Assembly: GCF_020400655.1 (NCBI RefSeq)
Contig: NZ_JAINRC010000008.1
Coordinates: forward strand, 62,001 to 126,000
DNA: 64,000 nucleotides
DNA from: Streptomyces spinosus
Lineage (GTDB): Bacteria; Actinomycetota; Actinomycetes; Streptomycetales; Streptomycetaceae
Reading direction: 5' to 3'
Both the position numbers and the translations under genes were made by a program. Below are positions 32,199-40,780 of this stretch, piece by piece. The notes below the pieces were generated by a model. The model saw nothing but the letters and a program-made list of their open reading frames with translations. It ran no database searches and had not been told where the DNA came from. Positions within the stretch are counted from its first letter, which is position 1; the number at the start of each line of letters is the position of its first letter.

Positions 32199-34504
32199 GC
32201 AACGAAGCCGGCACCGCGACCACCGCCGCGGAACCCGCCCCCGTGGCCGAGGAGCCGTCGCACGGCCTCGGCGCCTCCCTGCCGCACGCCGACGCCCGCG
32301 CCAAGACCGAGGGCACCTTCCCGTACGCGGCCGACCTGTGGGCCGAGGGCCTGCTGTGGGCGGCCGTGCTGCGCTCCCCGCACGCGCACGCGCGCATCGT
32401 CTCCATCGACACCACCCACGCGCGCGAGATGCCCGGCGTCCGCGCGGTCGTCACCCACGAGGACGTGCCCGGCACCCCGCGCCACGGCCGGGGCACGCCC
32501 GACCGGCCGGTGTTCGCCTCCGAGATCGTGCGCCACCACGGCGAGCCCATCGCCGCCGTGGCCGCCGACCACCCGGACACCGCACGGATGGCCGCGGCCG
32601 CCGTCATCGTCGAGTACGAGGTGCTGGACCCGGTCACCGACCCGGAACAGGCCTTCGAGGCCGAGCCGTTGCACCCCGACGGCAACCTGATCCGGCACAT
32701 CCCGCTGCACCACGGCGACCCGGAGGCGGCCGGCGAGGTGGTCGTCGAGGGCCTGTACCGCATCGGCCGCCAGGACCCGGCCCCGATCGGCGCCGAGGCC
32801 GGTCTCGCCGTACCGCGTCCGGACGGCGGGGTGGAGCTGTACCTGGCCTCCACCGACCCGCACACCGACCGCAACGCCGCCGCCGCCTGCTACGGCCTGT
32901 CCCCCGACCGGGTGAAGATCGTCGTCACCGGGGTGCCCGGTGCCACGGCCGACCGCGAGGACCAGGGCTTCCAGCTCCCGCTCGGCCTGCTCGCCCTGAA
33001 GACCGGCTGCCCGGTGAAGCTGACGGCGACCCGCGAGGAGTCCTTCCTCGGCCACGCCCACCGGCACCCGACGCTGCTGCGCTACCGCCACCACGCCGAC
33101 GCCGAGGGCAGGCTGGTGAAGGTCGAGGCGCAGATCCTGCTGGACGCGGGCGCGTACGCCGACACGTCCTCCGACGCCCTGGCCGCCGCCGTGTCCTTCG
33201 CGTGCGGCCCGTACGTCGTCCCCAACGCCTTCATCGAGGGCTGGGCCGTGCGCACCAACAACCCGCCCTCCGGCCACGTGCGCGGCGAGGGCGCCATGCA
33301 GGTGTGCGCCGCCTACGAGGCGCAGATGGACAAGCTGGCGAAGAAGCTGGGCCTGGACCCGGCCGAACTGCGCCTGCGCAACGTCCTCGCCACCGGTGAC
33401 GTCCTCCCGATCGGCCAGACCGTGACCTGCCCGGCCCCGGTCGCCGAACTCCTCCAGGCGGTCCGGGACTTCCCGCTCCCGGCGCTGCCCAAGGACACCC
33501 CCGAGGAGGAGTGGCTGCTGCCCGGCGGTCCCGAGGGCGCGGGCGAGCCCGGCGCGGTGCGCCGGGGCGTCGGCTACGGCCTGGGCATGGTGCACATGCT
33601 CGGCGCGGAGGGCGCCGACGAGGTGTCGACCGCGACGGTCAAGGTCCACGACGGCATCGCGACCGTGCTGTGCGCGGCCGTGGAGACCGGCCAGGGCTTC
33701 ACCACCCTGGCCCGGCAGATCGTCCAGGAGACCCTCGGCGTGGAGGAGGTCCACGTCGCCCCCGTCGACACCGACCAGCCGCCGGCCGGCGCGGGCTGCC
33801 GGGGCCGGCACACCTGGGTGTCCGGCGGCGCGGTGGAGCGGGCGGCGAAGATGGTCCGCGCGCAACTCCTCCAGCCCCTGGCGCACAAGTTCGGCATGTC
33901 CACCGAACTGCTCCAGATCACGGACGGCAAGATCACCTCGTACGACGGCGTGCTGTCGACCACCGTCGCGGAGGCGATGGAGGGCAAGGAGCTGTGGGCC
34001 ACCGCCCAGTGCCGCCCGCATCCGACCGAACCCCTGAACGCCTCCGGCCAGGGCGACGCCTTCGTCGGCCTCGCCTTCTGCGCGATCCGCGCGGTGGTGG
34101 ACGTCGACGTCGAGCTGGGCTCGGTCCGGGTCGTGGAGCTGGCGGTTGCCCAGGACGTGGGCCGGGTGCTCAACCCGGCGCAGCTGGCCGCGCGCATCGA
34201 GGCGGGCGTCACCCAGGGCGTGGGCATCGCCCTCACCGAGAACCTCCGCACGCCCCGTGGCCTCGTCCGCCATCCCGACCTGACCGGTTACGCCCTGCCG
34301 ACCGCCCTGGACGCCCCCGACATCCGGATCGTGAAACTGGTGGAGGAACGGGACGTGGTGGCCCCCTTCGGCGCCAAGTCCGTCAGCGCGGTTCCGGTGG
34401 TGGCGGCCCCGGCGGCCATCGCCTCCGCCGTCCGCGCCGCCACCGGCCGCCCGGTCAACCGCCTCCCGATCCGCCCGCAGGCGGCGGTGGTGACGGACCG
34501 GTGA
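32195..34504 (+). CDS. Molybdenum hydroxylase large (molybdopterin) subunit
   Basis: 769 residues of the xanthine dehydrogenase/CO dehydrogenase large-subunit family. The N-terminal 'hammerhead' domain (GLLWAAVLRSPHAHARI) leads into the molybdenum-binding domains. ASTDPHTDRNAAA, GHVRGEGAMQVCAA and VETGQGFTTLARQ are family contacts, and a C-terminal stretch has KSVSAVPVVAAPAAIASA where the catalytic Glu of the family usually lies (E-x-x-x). That Glu seems replaced: the segment reads PFGAKSVSA where xanthine oxidases have KGVGEP/S. Specificity is unknown. GTGA overlaps join it to the genes on both sides. Confidence 0.9.
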   Translation: MSNEAGTATTAAEPAPVAEEPSHGLGASLPHADARAKTEGTFPYAADLWAEGLLWAAVLRSPHAHARIVSIDTTHAREMPGVRAVVTHEDVPGTPRHGRGTPDRPVFASEIVRHHGEPIAAVAADHPDTARMAAAAVIVEYEVLDPVTDPEQAFEAEPLHPDGNLIRHIPLHHGDPEAAGEVVVEGLYRIGRQDPAPIGAEAGLAVPRPDGGVELYLASTDPHTDRNAAAACYGLSPDRVKIVVTGVPGATADREDQGFQLPLGLLALKTGCPVKLTATREESFLGHAHRHPTLLRYRHHADAEGRLVKVEAQILLDAGAYADTSSDALAAAVSFACGPYVVPNAFIEGWAVRTNNPPSGHVRGEGAMQVCAAYEAQMDKLAKKLGLDPAELRLRNVLATGDVLPIGQTVTCPAPVAELLQAVRDFPLPALPKDTPEEEWLLPGGPEGAGEPGAVRRGVGYGLGMVHMLGAEGADEVSTATVKVHDGIATVLCAAVETGQGFTTLARQIVQETLGVEEVHVAPVDTDQPPAGAGCRGRHTWVSGGAVERAAKMVRAQLLQPLAHKFGMSTELLQITDGKITSYDGVLSTTVAEAMEGKELWATAQCRPHPTEPLNASGQGDAFVGLAFCAIRAVVDVDVELGSVRVVELAVAQDVGRVLNPAQLAARIEAGVTQGVGIALTENLRTPRGLVRHPDLTGYALPTALDAPDIRIVKLVEERDVVAPFGAKSVSAVPVVAAPAAIASAVRAATGRPVNRLPIRPQAAVVTDR

Positions 34505-34629
34505 GCACACCGCCGCCCGAGGAGCCGCGCTACGAACCCGCGCCCGGCGTGGGCAAGTTGTTCCTGTGGATCCTGCTGTTCGCGCTCGCGGCACTGGCCG
34601 TTGTCCTGGGCGGCGTCTACTTCACCTGA
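34501..34629 (+). CDS. 42-residue single-TM protein at the end of the operon
   Basis: The GTG at 34501 lies inside a GTGA overlap with the stop of the large-subunit gene. The product has a Pro/Glu-rich head and one TM helix (LFLWILLFALAALAVVLGGV). Translational coupling argues that it is expressed with the enzyme; it could anchor the complex to the membrane. Confidence 0.65.
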   Translation: MSTPPPEEPRYEPAPGVGKLFLWILLFALAALAVVLGGVYFT

Positions 34630-34828
34630 GACACCAGGCCGGCGAGCGGAGTCCTCCCGCTCGTTTCCCGCGGACGCGCAACGGTCCCGGGCCGTCAGGC
34701 GTCCTCCCTCGTGAGGGCCGTTGTCAGTGGGGCGGCGTAGTGTGCTCGGCAGTGGGGGGCACCTGCCCGCGGGCGGCGTACGACGGGGTACGCGGACCTG
34801 CCACGCACCGGGAGATCGCGGGGGAGCG

Positions 34829-35986
34829 ATGAGCACGACGGACGCCGGAGTTCCGGCGATCACGCTGACCGAGGCGGAACTGGACCGCTACGTGACCCAT
34901 GCGCCGACGCGCGGCCTCCTCACGGGCGCCGGACTGCCCGCGGAGACCGCCCTGCTGACCTTCTCCCCGCTGCGCACGCACGGCCTGCGCACCCTCGCCG
35001 ACGCCGCCGACGGCCCCTTCCACCTGGCGGAGGAGCTGCGCGGCCGCCTGGTCATAGGCGAACTGCTCACCCCGGCCGGCATGGAACGCCAGTCGATCCT
35101 GCTCGACGGCACCACCGGCGAGCTGACGACGGCCTACCTCTTCGACCCGTCCCACCCGAGCCCCTTCGCGCCCTCCCTGAACACGCTGCTGCGCTTCGCC
35201 GCGGTCACCGAGGAACTGGCGGGCCTGCGTGGCCGGTTCGCCTCGCTGGCGGGCCAGTACGGCCCCAGGACCGTGACCGAGGCCTCCCGCCGTCTGCTCA
35301 CCCTCTTCGAGGAGGGCACGGGCGGCGAGGTCCCGCCGTACTGGAAGGCGGCGGCGCTGATCCGCCCGCTCTCCCTCATCGCCGGCCCCGGCACGGCATC
35401 GGGCCTCACCCTGGACGTCCCGGCACGCGTCCTGGACCAGCAGTTCGGGCACGGCAGGGTGGCCCGCTTCGAGGAGGTCGACTTCCCGAAGACGCTCACC
35501 CACGAGCCGACCCGCCGTTTCCTGCGCGAGACGGGCCTGCCCGAGGAGGCGGTCCTCTTCCACGCCGACACGGACGTCCCGCTCCCCACGCTCCGCGAGT
35601 ACTTCACCCAGGAACGCCCCGAGTACCCCCTCGCCGAGCTCCCGGCCCACTGCGACCACCTGATCCGCCTCGGCCACCTCCTGGAGGACACCAGCCTGGT
35701 GGTCGACGGCCGAACGGGCGCGGTCCTCACCTTCAGCGAGCCCGAGGCGGCCCTCCACCCCCTCAACAGCGACGTCTCCACCCTGGCCTGCACCCTGTGG
35801 CTCATCCATCACGAGCGCACGATCGACGCCCACCTGGGCCACGAACTGTCCACGCGGGCCTACGACCACCTGGTCGCCCTCATGATCCGCACCCTGCACT
35901 CGGTCGACCCGACGGGCACCGCCCCGGACACGGCCTGGCACTACTGGACGAACGTGTTCCAGGACGAGGCGGGCGGGGTGTTCTGA
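34829..35986 (+). CDS. SUKH-4-like protein with two tandem domains
   Basis: 385 residues made of two related halves. The first (about 10-190) and second (about 200-380) both begin with a segment such as THAPTRGLLTGAGLPAE / THEPTRRFLRETGLPEE, then carry a YxxG-like region (GRLVIGELL / LIRLGHLLED) and a hydrophobic helix near the end. This matches SUKH-4, one of the SMI1/KNR4 immunity families that neutralise polymorphic toxins. No toxin gene lies next to it, so it may be an orphan immunity protein or have another role. The ATG follows GGGGGAGCG. Confidence 0.75.
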   Translation: MSTTDAGVPAITLTEAELDRYVTHAPTRGLLTGAGLPAETALLTFSPLRTHGLRTLADAADGPFHLAEELRGRLVIGELLTPAGMERQSILLDGTTGELTTAYLFDPSHPSPFAPSLNTLLRFAAVTEELAGLRGRFASLAGQYGPRTVTEASRRLLTLFEEGTGGEVPPYWKAAALIRPLSLIAGPGTASGLTLDVPARVLDQQFGHGRVARFEEVDFPKTLTHEPTRRFLRETGLPEEAVLFHADTDVPLPTLREYFTQERPEYPLAELPAHCDHLIRLGHLLEDTSLVVDGRTGAVLTFSEPEAALHPLNSDVSTLACTLWLIHHERTIDAHLGHELSTRAYDHLVALMIRTLHSVDPTGTAPDTAWHYWTNVFQDEAGGVF

Positions 35987-36090
35987 CATCCGACCGCAGC
36001 GATTTTCCCGGTTCCGGTCACTTGGCGTGGTTGCACATCCCTACCGTGGTCCGTGACGATGCGGACACACACGGTGATGTAGGGGTGTGC

Positions 36091-36966
36091 ATGGCGGTCG
36101 ACGCGGCTGCGGAGACACTCAAGGGCGAGATGAGTGGGCAGGGTTGGCAGGTCGACCCGGACGACGAGTGGGGCATCGCTGTCATCACCACCGTCGGACG
36201 GCAGTTGAAGCTGCGCCGGGAAGCGGTGGGCATGAGGGCCGGTGACTTCGCCAAGGCCGTCGGCTACGGCGAGGACATGGTCTACAAGATCGAGAGCGGA
36301 AAGCGGATTCCCCGGCCCGAGTACCTGGACAAGGCCGATGACGTCCTGGGAGCCGGCGGCCTGCTCTCGGCGATGAAGGAGGACGTGCAGAAGGTCCGGT
36401 ACCCGAAGAAGGTGTGCGCCCTGGCGGAGATGGAGGCCAAGGCGGTGGAGATCGGCCTGTACGAGTGCAACATCATCGCCGGACTTCTGCAGACGGCCGA
36501 GCACGCACGAGCCGTGATCGGGGCAGCGCAGCCACCGTACTCGCCGGATGACGTGGAACGCATGGTGGCCGCCCGCTTGGCCCGGAGGTCGGTCTTCGAA
36601 CGTGTACCGGCCCCATCGATCCACTTCGTGCTGGAGGAAGCGCCGCTGCGCCGGCAAGTCGGAGGCACAATGGTGTGGCGTCGGCAGCTCGAACATCTGC
36701 TGGAGGTGGGACAGTTGAACAGTGTCTCGCTCCAGGTCATGCCGACGAACACCGACGCCCACCCGGGGCTGGACGGCAGGATCGAGCTGCTGAAGTTCTC
36801 GGACGGCAAGGCGGTGGGCCGATCCGACGGCCTGTTCAACGGCCGGCCCGTCTCCGACCCGAAGCAGCTCCGCATCCTGGAGTTGCAGTACGGCACCATT
36901 CGGGCGCAGGCCCTCCCACCGCGGGAGTCGCTCGCCTTCATCCAGAAACTGCTGGGAGAGACATGA
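36091..36966 (+). CDS. XRE family regulator with DUF5753
   Basis: 291 residues. HTH at about 32-90 (LKLRREAVGMRAGDFAKAVG, MVYKIESGKRIPRPE), then DUF5753 (IIAGLLQTAEHARAVIG, HFVLEEAPLRRQVGG, VSLQVMPTNTDAHPGLDG, LLKFSDG). The full-length C-terminus is present, unlike the relative at 12553-13461. The stop overlaps the ATG of the DUF397 gene. Pairs of this type regulate development or antibiotic genes in several Streptomyces loci, and the pair has been likened to toxin-antitoxin modules; its target here is unknown. Confidence 0.9.
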   Translation: MAVDAAAETLKGEMSGQGWQVDPDDEWGIAVITTVGRQLKLRREAVGMRAGDFAKAVGYGEDMVYKIESGKRIPRPEYLDKADDVLGAGGLLSAMKEDVQKVRYPKKVCALAEMEAKAVEIGLYECNIIAGLLQTAEHARAVIGAAQPPYSPDDVERMVAARLARRSVFERVPAPSIHFVLEEAPLRRQVGGTMVWRRQLEHLLEVGQLNSVSLQVMPTNTDAHPGLDGRIELLKFSDGKAVGRSDGLFNGRPVSDPKQLRILELQYGTIRAQALPPRESLAFIQKLLGET

Positions 36967-37172
36967 TGCGCAAGGCCTCCGCCGGGCACCCCTCCGAACT
37001 GGCATGGTTCAAGAGCAGCTACAGCGGCGGCACCAACGGCGAGTCCTGCGTCGAGGTGGCCGTCACTCCCCCCAGGGTGCACGTCCGTGACTCGAAGTCC
37101 CTTGGTGGTCCGCAGTTCGCTGTCGCGTCGGACGCTTGGACGGACTTCGTCTCGTACGCGTCCCGCGGCTGA
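36963..37172 (+). CDS. DUF397 protein
   Basis: 69 residues beginning at an ATGA overlap with the XRE gene. Core motifs are present: ELAWFKSSYSGGTNGESCVEVA (split here only for reading) and VHVRDSKSLGGP, then the tail DAWTDFVSYASRG. It is the small partner of DUF5753 regulators. Confidence 0.92.
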   Translation: MMRKASAGHPSELAWFKSSYSGGTNGESCVEVAVTPPRVHVRDSKSLGGPQFAVASDAWTDFVSYASRG

Positions 37173-37183
37173 GGCGACAGAAG

Positions 37184-37219
37184 GAGAGGGCGGCACCCCG
37201 CACGGGGTGCCGCCCTCTC
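37184..37219. terminator. Bidirectional terminator between the DUF397 and NLR genes
   Basis: A perfect 16-bp stem (GAGAGGGCGGCACCCC/GGGGTGCCGCCCTCTC) with a GCAC loop, between convergent genes. Confidence 0.85.
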
Positions 37220-37231
37220 GTACCGCCTGGG

Positions 37232-40027
37232 TCAGGCATCAGAGGCCTGCTCCCTCTTGCGCAACGCCTCCGTCAGGAGGCCTGCCACCAGACTGGTGAC
37301 GGGATGGTCCGCGCCGACCAGCTCGGTGAGACGGGTGAGTGCGGATTCGTACAGCGGGACCGCTCGGTCGAGTTCGCCTGACGCCTCGTACACCCGGGCC
37401 AGGCCGGCGCGGCTGCTGAGGGTGTCCAGGTGGTCCGGGCCCAGAATCCGTGTGCGCTGCTCCAGGACGGTGGTGAACAGCGCTCGTGCCCGATCCAGGT
37501 CACCTACCGCCCGGCAGGCTGCCGCGAGGTTGTTGCGGCTGAGCAGGGCGTCCCGGCTCTCTGCTCCGAGCAGCCGTTCCTGTTCGGCCAGCACGGTTTC
37601 GAGGAGGGGGACGGCACGGGCGGCGTCCCCCAGCTTGTTGAAGTAGGTGGCGAGGTTCATCAGGCTGCGCAACGTGTCGGGGTGAGCATCGCCGAGCACC
37701 TTCCGGCGCAGGCGGAGGGTTTCCTCGAAGAGGGGGACCGCGTGCTCCGGCTCCCCGGCCGCGGAGTGGGCCGAGGCGAGCATGCTGAGGCTGATCAGGG
37801 TGTCGGGGTGTTCCGGGCCGAGGACGCCCCTGCGCTGCGCCAGGGTCGTCCGGCACAGGTCGAGCCCGGTCGGGACGTCACCCGTCGTCAGGCAGAGGTA
37901 GGCGAGGTTGCTGCGGCTCAGCAGGGTGTCGGGGTGTTCCTCGCCGAGAGCCTGCTCGCGTCGTCTCAGGACCTCCTGGTACACCTCACGCGCCCGGCCC
38001 AGGTCTCCGGCCGACTCGTAGGCGTATCCGAGATTGCCCAGGCAGCTGAGGGTGTCCGGGTGGTCGGAGCCGCAGACATCCTCCAGGCCGGCCAGGACCT
38101 CCTTGTACAGGGCGATCGCCTCTGGGAGGCGGCCGGCGCTCTCGTACGCCCCGGCGAGGTTGTTGCGCAGCCGCAACCCGTTGAGTCTCAGCGAGGGCAC
38201 CAGGTCCTCGTAGCGGTCGGACGCGTCGGCATCCCGCTGGACGATGTCCTCGTAGAGCGCGATCGCCTGCTCGACACGGCCGGCCGACTCGTAGGCACCC
38301 GCCAGATCACCTTGCAGGGTCAGGGTTCTGAGGTGGTCGGGGCCGAGGGCCTCCCTGCTCGCGGCCGTCGCCGTCTCGTACTCGTCGATCGCCCGGTCCA
38401 CTCGACCGGCCGACCTGTGGGCGGAAGCGAGGCCGTGGCGGAGATTCAGCGTGGTGAGATGTCCGGGGCCGTGGAGCCGCAGGCTCTGCTCAAGGGTCGG
38501 CTCCAGGACCTCGACGGCGTCCTGCGGGCGACCCGCCGTCTCGTACACCCGCCCCACAGCGCAGCGGGCCACCAGCGCGTACGGATGGTCGTGGCCGAAT
38601 CCGCGCTCGGTCTGAGCGCTGTACGCCTCGTACAACGGCAGCGCCCGGACGCTCTGGCCCCGCTCCTCCAGATGCACGGCGGTGTTCACGTAGAGCGCGG
38701 ACACCGGCGTGCTGTAGCAGTCCTTCGGGTCGGTCGCCGCCAGCGCGCACACCTGTCCGGCGAGGCGCGCGAGTTCCTGGGCGTCATGCGCTTGGTCCAC
38801 TCCCCTCGGGTGGACCATCTGCAGCACTGCCTGCTCGGCCTCGTGCCGCCCGCGGGGCCGGCCGGGCGCGGACTCGCCCGGGTGCGCGCGCTGTGCCGCG
38901 GTGACGGCGTCGGTGCGCAGCACGCTCTGCACCAGGCGGTGGACGGCTACGTCCCGCCCGGTGAAGGTGATCATGCTGTAGGCGTGCAGGACACCCAGGG
39001 CGTCGTCGGCCGCGATCTCGTCCGGCGCCAGTCGGGTGACCAGGTCGCGTGGGCACTCGTCGGGGTCCAGCCAGGCCACGGCGTAGAGGAGGTCGACCGC
39101 CGACGGGTCGTCGTCGGCGATCGCCGCCAAGGTCACCTGCCAGATCCGGGCGACGGTCTGTCGCGGGTCCCTGCGCGCAGGGGTTCTGGAGACGTGGAGT
39201 CCGAGGCGGAGCCGGTAGGCCGCGACCGTGGTGCGGGTCCGCTTCACATAGGCGCCGGCCTGGTCCAAGGCGAGCGGGAGGCCGTCGAGCTCCCGGGCCA
39301 GCTGCCCGGTCTGCCACCGCGACGCGTCGGACGGGTCCACTTCGGACACCCAGGACCACAGGAGGTCCGCCGCCTCGCCCTGTGGGAGAACGCCGAGCGG
39401 GAGCAGTGCGCTGCCGACGGCGCCGAGGTCGTCCCAATCGTCGGCCAGCCTGCTGGTGATCAGGTGGTGTCCGCTGCCGAGACTGCCCAGGAAGGGTCCG
39501 AGGAGCGCGGGATCCTCGACGTTGTCGTACACCAGCAGCCAGGAGGTGTGGCACTGGAGCCAGGCGAGGGCCCATGAGGTGAGCTCGGGCTGTTGCGCCG
39601 TTCCGGCCCAGACGGGGCTCAGGAGCCGGGCGATGCCGGCCAGAGCCTCCTCGATCTTCCCCGGGGAGGAGGCGTCGATCCACCAGACCAGGTCGTACGT
39701 CTCCCGGAAGGTGTGGACGTACTGCCGCGCCAGTGTGCTCTTGCCGACCCCGCCCAGCCCGTGGACGACCACGGCAGACACACCCGGACCGGCGCGCTCG
39801 GCGGTCAGCATGTCGCGGATCGAGGCGAGTTCGTGCTGTCGTCCGGTGAAGCGGTGGCTCGGCGGCTGGTCCAGGTGGACGACCCCTTCGGCCCGAGCGT
39901 CGGAAGCCGATCGCAGCGCCTCGGCCGACAGCACGACCGTCGTGACCGTGCTGCTCATCACGCCGGTGTTGATGCCGAAGTTGAGGACCTGCCCGGTACC
40001 GCTGAGATCGAGCGGCGCCGATGTCAC
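37232..40027 (-). CDS. NLR-like NB-ARC/TPR protein with N-terminal amyloid-type motif
   Basis: 931 residues from the GTG at 40027. Residues 9-30 carry the motif SGTGQVLNFGINTGVM followed by SSTVTT. The STAND ATPase comes next: FTGRQHELASI near 60, P-loop GLGGVGKST at 90-98, LLVYDNVEDP and HHLITSRLADDW (sensor region), GLPLALDQAGAYV (GLPL motif) and a winged-helix region to about 400. The rest is about ten TPR units of the kinesin-light-chain type with LGPEHPDTL repeats, the sensing part. The GTG overlaps the stop of the upstream gene (GTGA), whose product ends in the same motif. By analogy with NLR-associated amyloid signalling, ligand binding would cause oligomerisation and templating of the partner. 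Confidence 0.88.
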   Translation of the reverse strand: MTSAPLDLSGTGQVLNFGINTGVMSSTVTTVVLSAEALRSASDARAEGVVHLDQPPSHRFTGRQHELASIRDMLTAERAGPGVSAVVVHGLGGVGKSTLARQYVHTFRETYDLVWWIDASSPGKIEEALAGIARLLSPVWAGTAQQPELTSWALAWLQCHTSWLLVYDNVEDPALLGPFLGSLGSGHHLITSRLADDWDDLGAVGSALLPLGVLPQGEAADLLWSWVSEVDPSDASRWQTGQLARELDGLPLALDQAGAYVKRTRTTVAAYRLRLGLHVSRTPARRDPRQTVARIWQVTLAAIADDDPSAVDLLYAVAWLDPDECPRDLVTRLAPDEIAADDALGVLHAYSMITFTGRDVAVHRLVQSVLRTDAVTAAQRAHPGESAPGRPRGRHEAEQAVLQMVHPRGVDQAHDAQELARLAGQVCALAATDPKDCYSTPVSALYVNTAVHLEERGQSVRALPLYEAYSAQTERGFGHDHPYALVARCAVGRVYETAGRPQDAVEVLEPTLEQSLRLHGPGHLTTLNLRHGLASAHRSAGRVDRAIDEYETATAASREALGPDHLRTLTLQGDLAGAYESAGRVEQAIALYEDIVQRDADASDRYEDLVPSLRLNGLRLRNNLAGAYESAGRLPEAIALYKEVLAGLEDVCGSDHPDTLSCLGNLGYAYESAGDLGRAREVYQEVLRRREQALGEEHPDTLLSRSNLAYLCLTTGDVPTGLDLCRTTLAQRRGVLGPEHPDTLISLSMLASAHSAAGEPEHAVPLFEETLRLRRKVLGDAHPDTLRSLMNLATYFNKLGDAARAVPLLETVLAEQERLLGAESRDALLSRNNLAAACRAVGDLDRARALFTTVLEQRTRILGPDHLDTLSSRAGLARVYEASGELDRAVPLYESALTRLTELVGADHPVTSLVAGLLTEALRKREQASDA

Positions 40028-40452
40028 TGGGAGTTGCCGCCGTGGATCGTCGTGGTGGAGGTCATCGATCCGTAGTTGATGCCTGGGTTGACCACGGAGC
40101 CCGGGCCCGACACCGTGAAGTGGGCCGGCCGCGGCTCCGGCCGAGGCAGCAGCTCTGCCAGCTCCGCCAGCAGCTCCGGGTGCTGCCGCAGGGTGCGCTT
40201 GACGGCTTGCCGCAGAGCGGCCTGGGCGTCGGCGTCCTCGCTCTCCTCGGCCGCCTCGCGGACGTCCGCCTCCAGCGCCGCACGCTGCCGCTCGTCGCGC
40301 CGCTGCCACACACGCTGGAGGATGCGCCTCCCCAGGTTCACGGTCGCCCCCGCCGCCGCGTCCTCGGCCTGAGTCAGTACCGCCACGCCGTAGGCGGACA
40401 TCGCGGCGCCGATGGTCGGGCCGGCCAGTTGCATGAACGTGTCGAGTTCCAT
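40024..40452 (-). CDS. Putative effector with helical domain and C-terminal amyloid-type motif
   Basis: 142 residues from an ATG with GGGGGG close upstream. Residues 1-30 are a Gly/Ala-rich hydrophobic helix (FMQLAGPTIGAAMSAYG). Residues 35-105 are charged helices (LGRRILQRVWQRRDERQRA, then an acidic part, then VKRTLRQHPELLAELAELL). After a Pro-rich linker comes the motif SGPGSVVNPGINYGSM plus TSTTT (residues 115-135), nearly the same as the N-terminus of the NLR encoded next. This layout, an N-terminal membrane-active helical domain and a C-terminal prion-like motif, is the one described for bacterial cell-death effectors coupled to NLRs (Bell-type domains). Membrane toxicity is inferred, not seen. 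Confidence 0.7.
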   Translation of the reverse strand: MELDTFMQLAGPTIGAAMSAYGVAVLTQAEDAAAGATVNLGRRILQRVWQRRDERQRAALEADVREAAEESEDADAQAALRQAVKRTLRQHPELLAELAELLPRPEPRPAHFTVSGPGSVVNPGINYGSMTSTTTIHGGNSQ

Positions 40453-40633
40453 GGACCCCCCTCGAAGCTCGTGCCGGGGCACGCAGACGACTGAGTGGGC
40501 CACAGCGTAGGGAACCGGCGGCGCACGTGGCCGGAGATGTTCGAAATGATCGATCTCGTTCCGGTTCCAGGTCGGGCAGACGGACCGCATCGGAAAGCGG
40601 CGACGGCCGACCGACGGCACGAGCCGAAAGCAC
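40453..40633 (-). other. Upstream region of the effector/NLR operon
   Basis: About 180 bases that must hold the promoter of the two-gene operon on the minus strand. No clear -35/-10 pair and no ORF could be picked. Confidence 0.35.
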
Positions 40634-40675
40634 GTCCGGAGGGGCGGCACCCGTCAGAGTGCCGCCCCTCCGGAC
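40634..40675 (-). terminator. Terminator downstream of tRNA-Cys
   Basis: A perfect 17-bp stem (GTCCGGAGGGGCGGCAC/GTGCCGCCCCTCCGGAC) with an eight-base loop, 16 bases beyond the tRNA 3' end on the minus strand. Confidence 0.85.
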
Positions 40676-40690
40676 TGGCCAAGGCATCAG

Positions 40691-40762
40691 AGGCCGTGGC
40701 GGGAATCGAACCCGCGTAACTCGCTTTGCAGGCGAGTCCCTGAACCACTCGGGCACACGGCC
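40691..40762 (-). tRNA. tRNA-Cys(GCA)
   Basis: 72 nt. Acceptor stem GGCCGTG/CACGGCC, D arm CCC-GAGTGGTTCA-GGG, anticodon arm CTCGC-CTGCAAA-GCGAG with anticodon GCA, T arm GCGGG-TTCGATT-CCCGC, discriminator U. CCA is not encoded. All stems pair fully. Confidence 0.95.
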
Positions 40763-40780
40763 GTGTTCTGTTGTCGTACT

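Noticed and set aside
29820..34594. Two frames of about 800 codons opposite the molybdenum hydroxylase genes
   Set aside because: Antisense shadows of coding sequences with complete cofactor motifs on the plus strand.
34724..35989. 421-codon minus-strand frame opposite the SUKH-4 gene
   Set aside because: The plus frame has a good ribosome binding site and two related domains; the minus frame has no motif.
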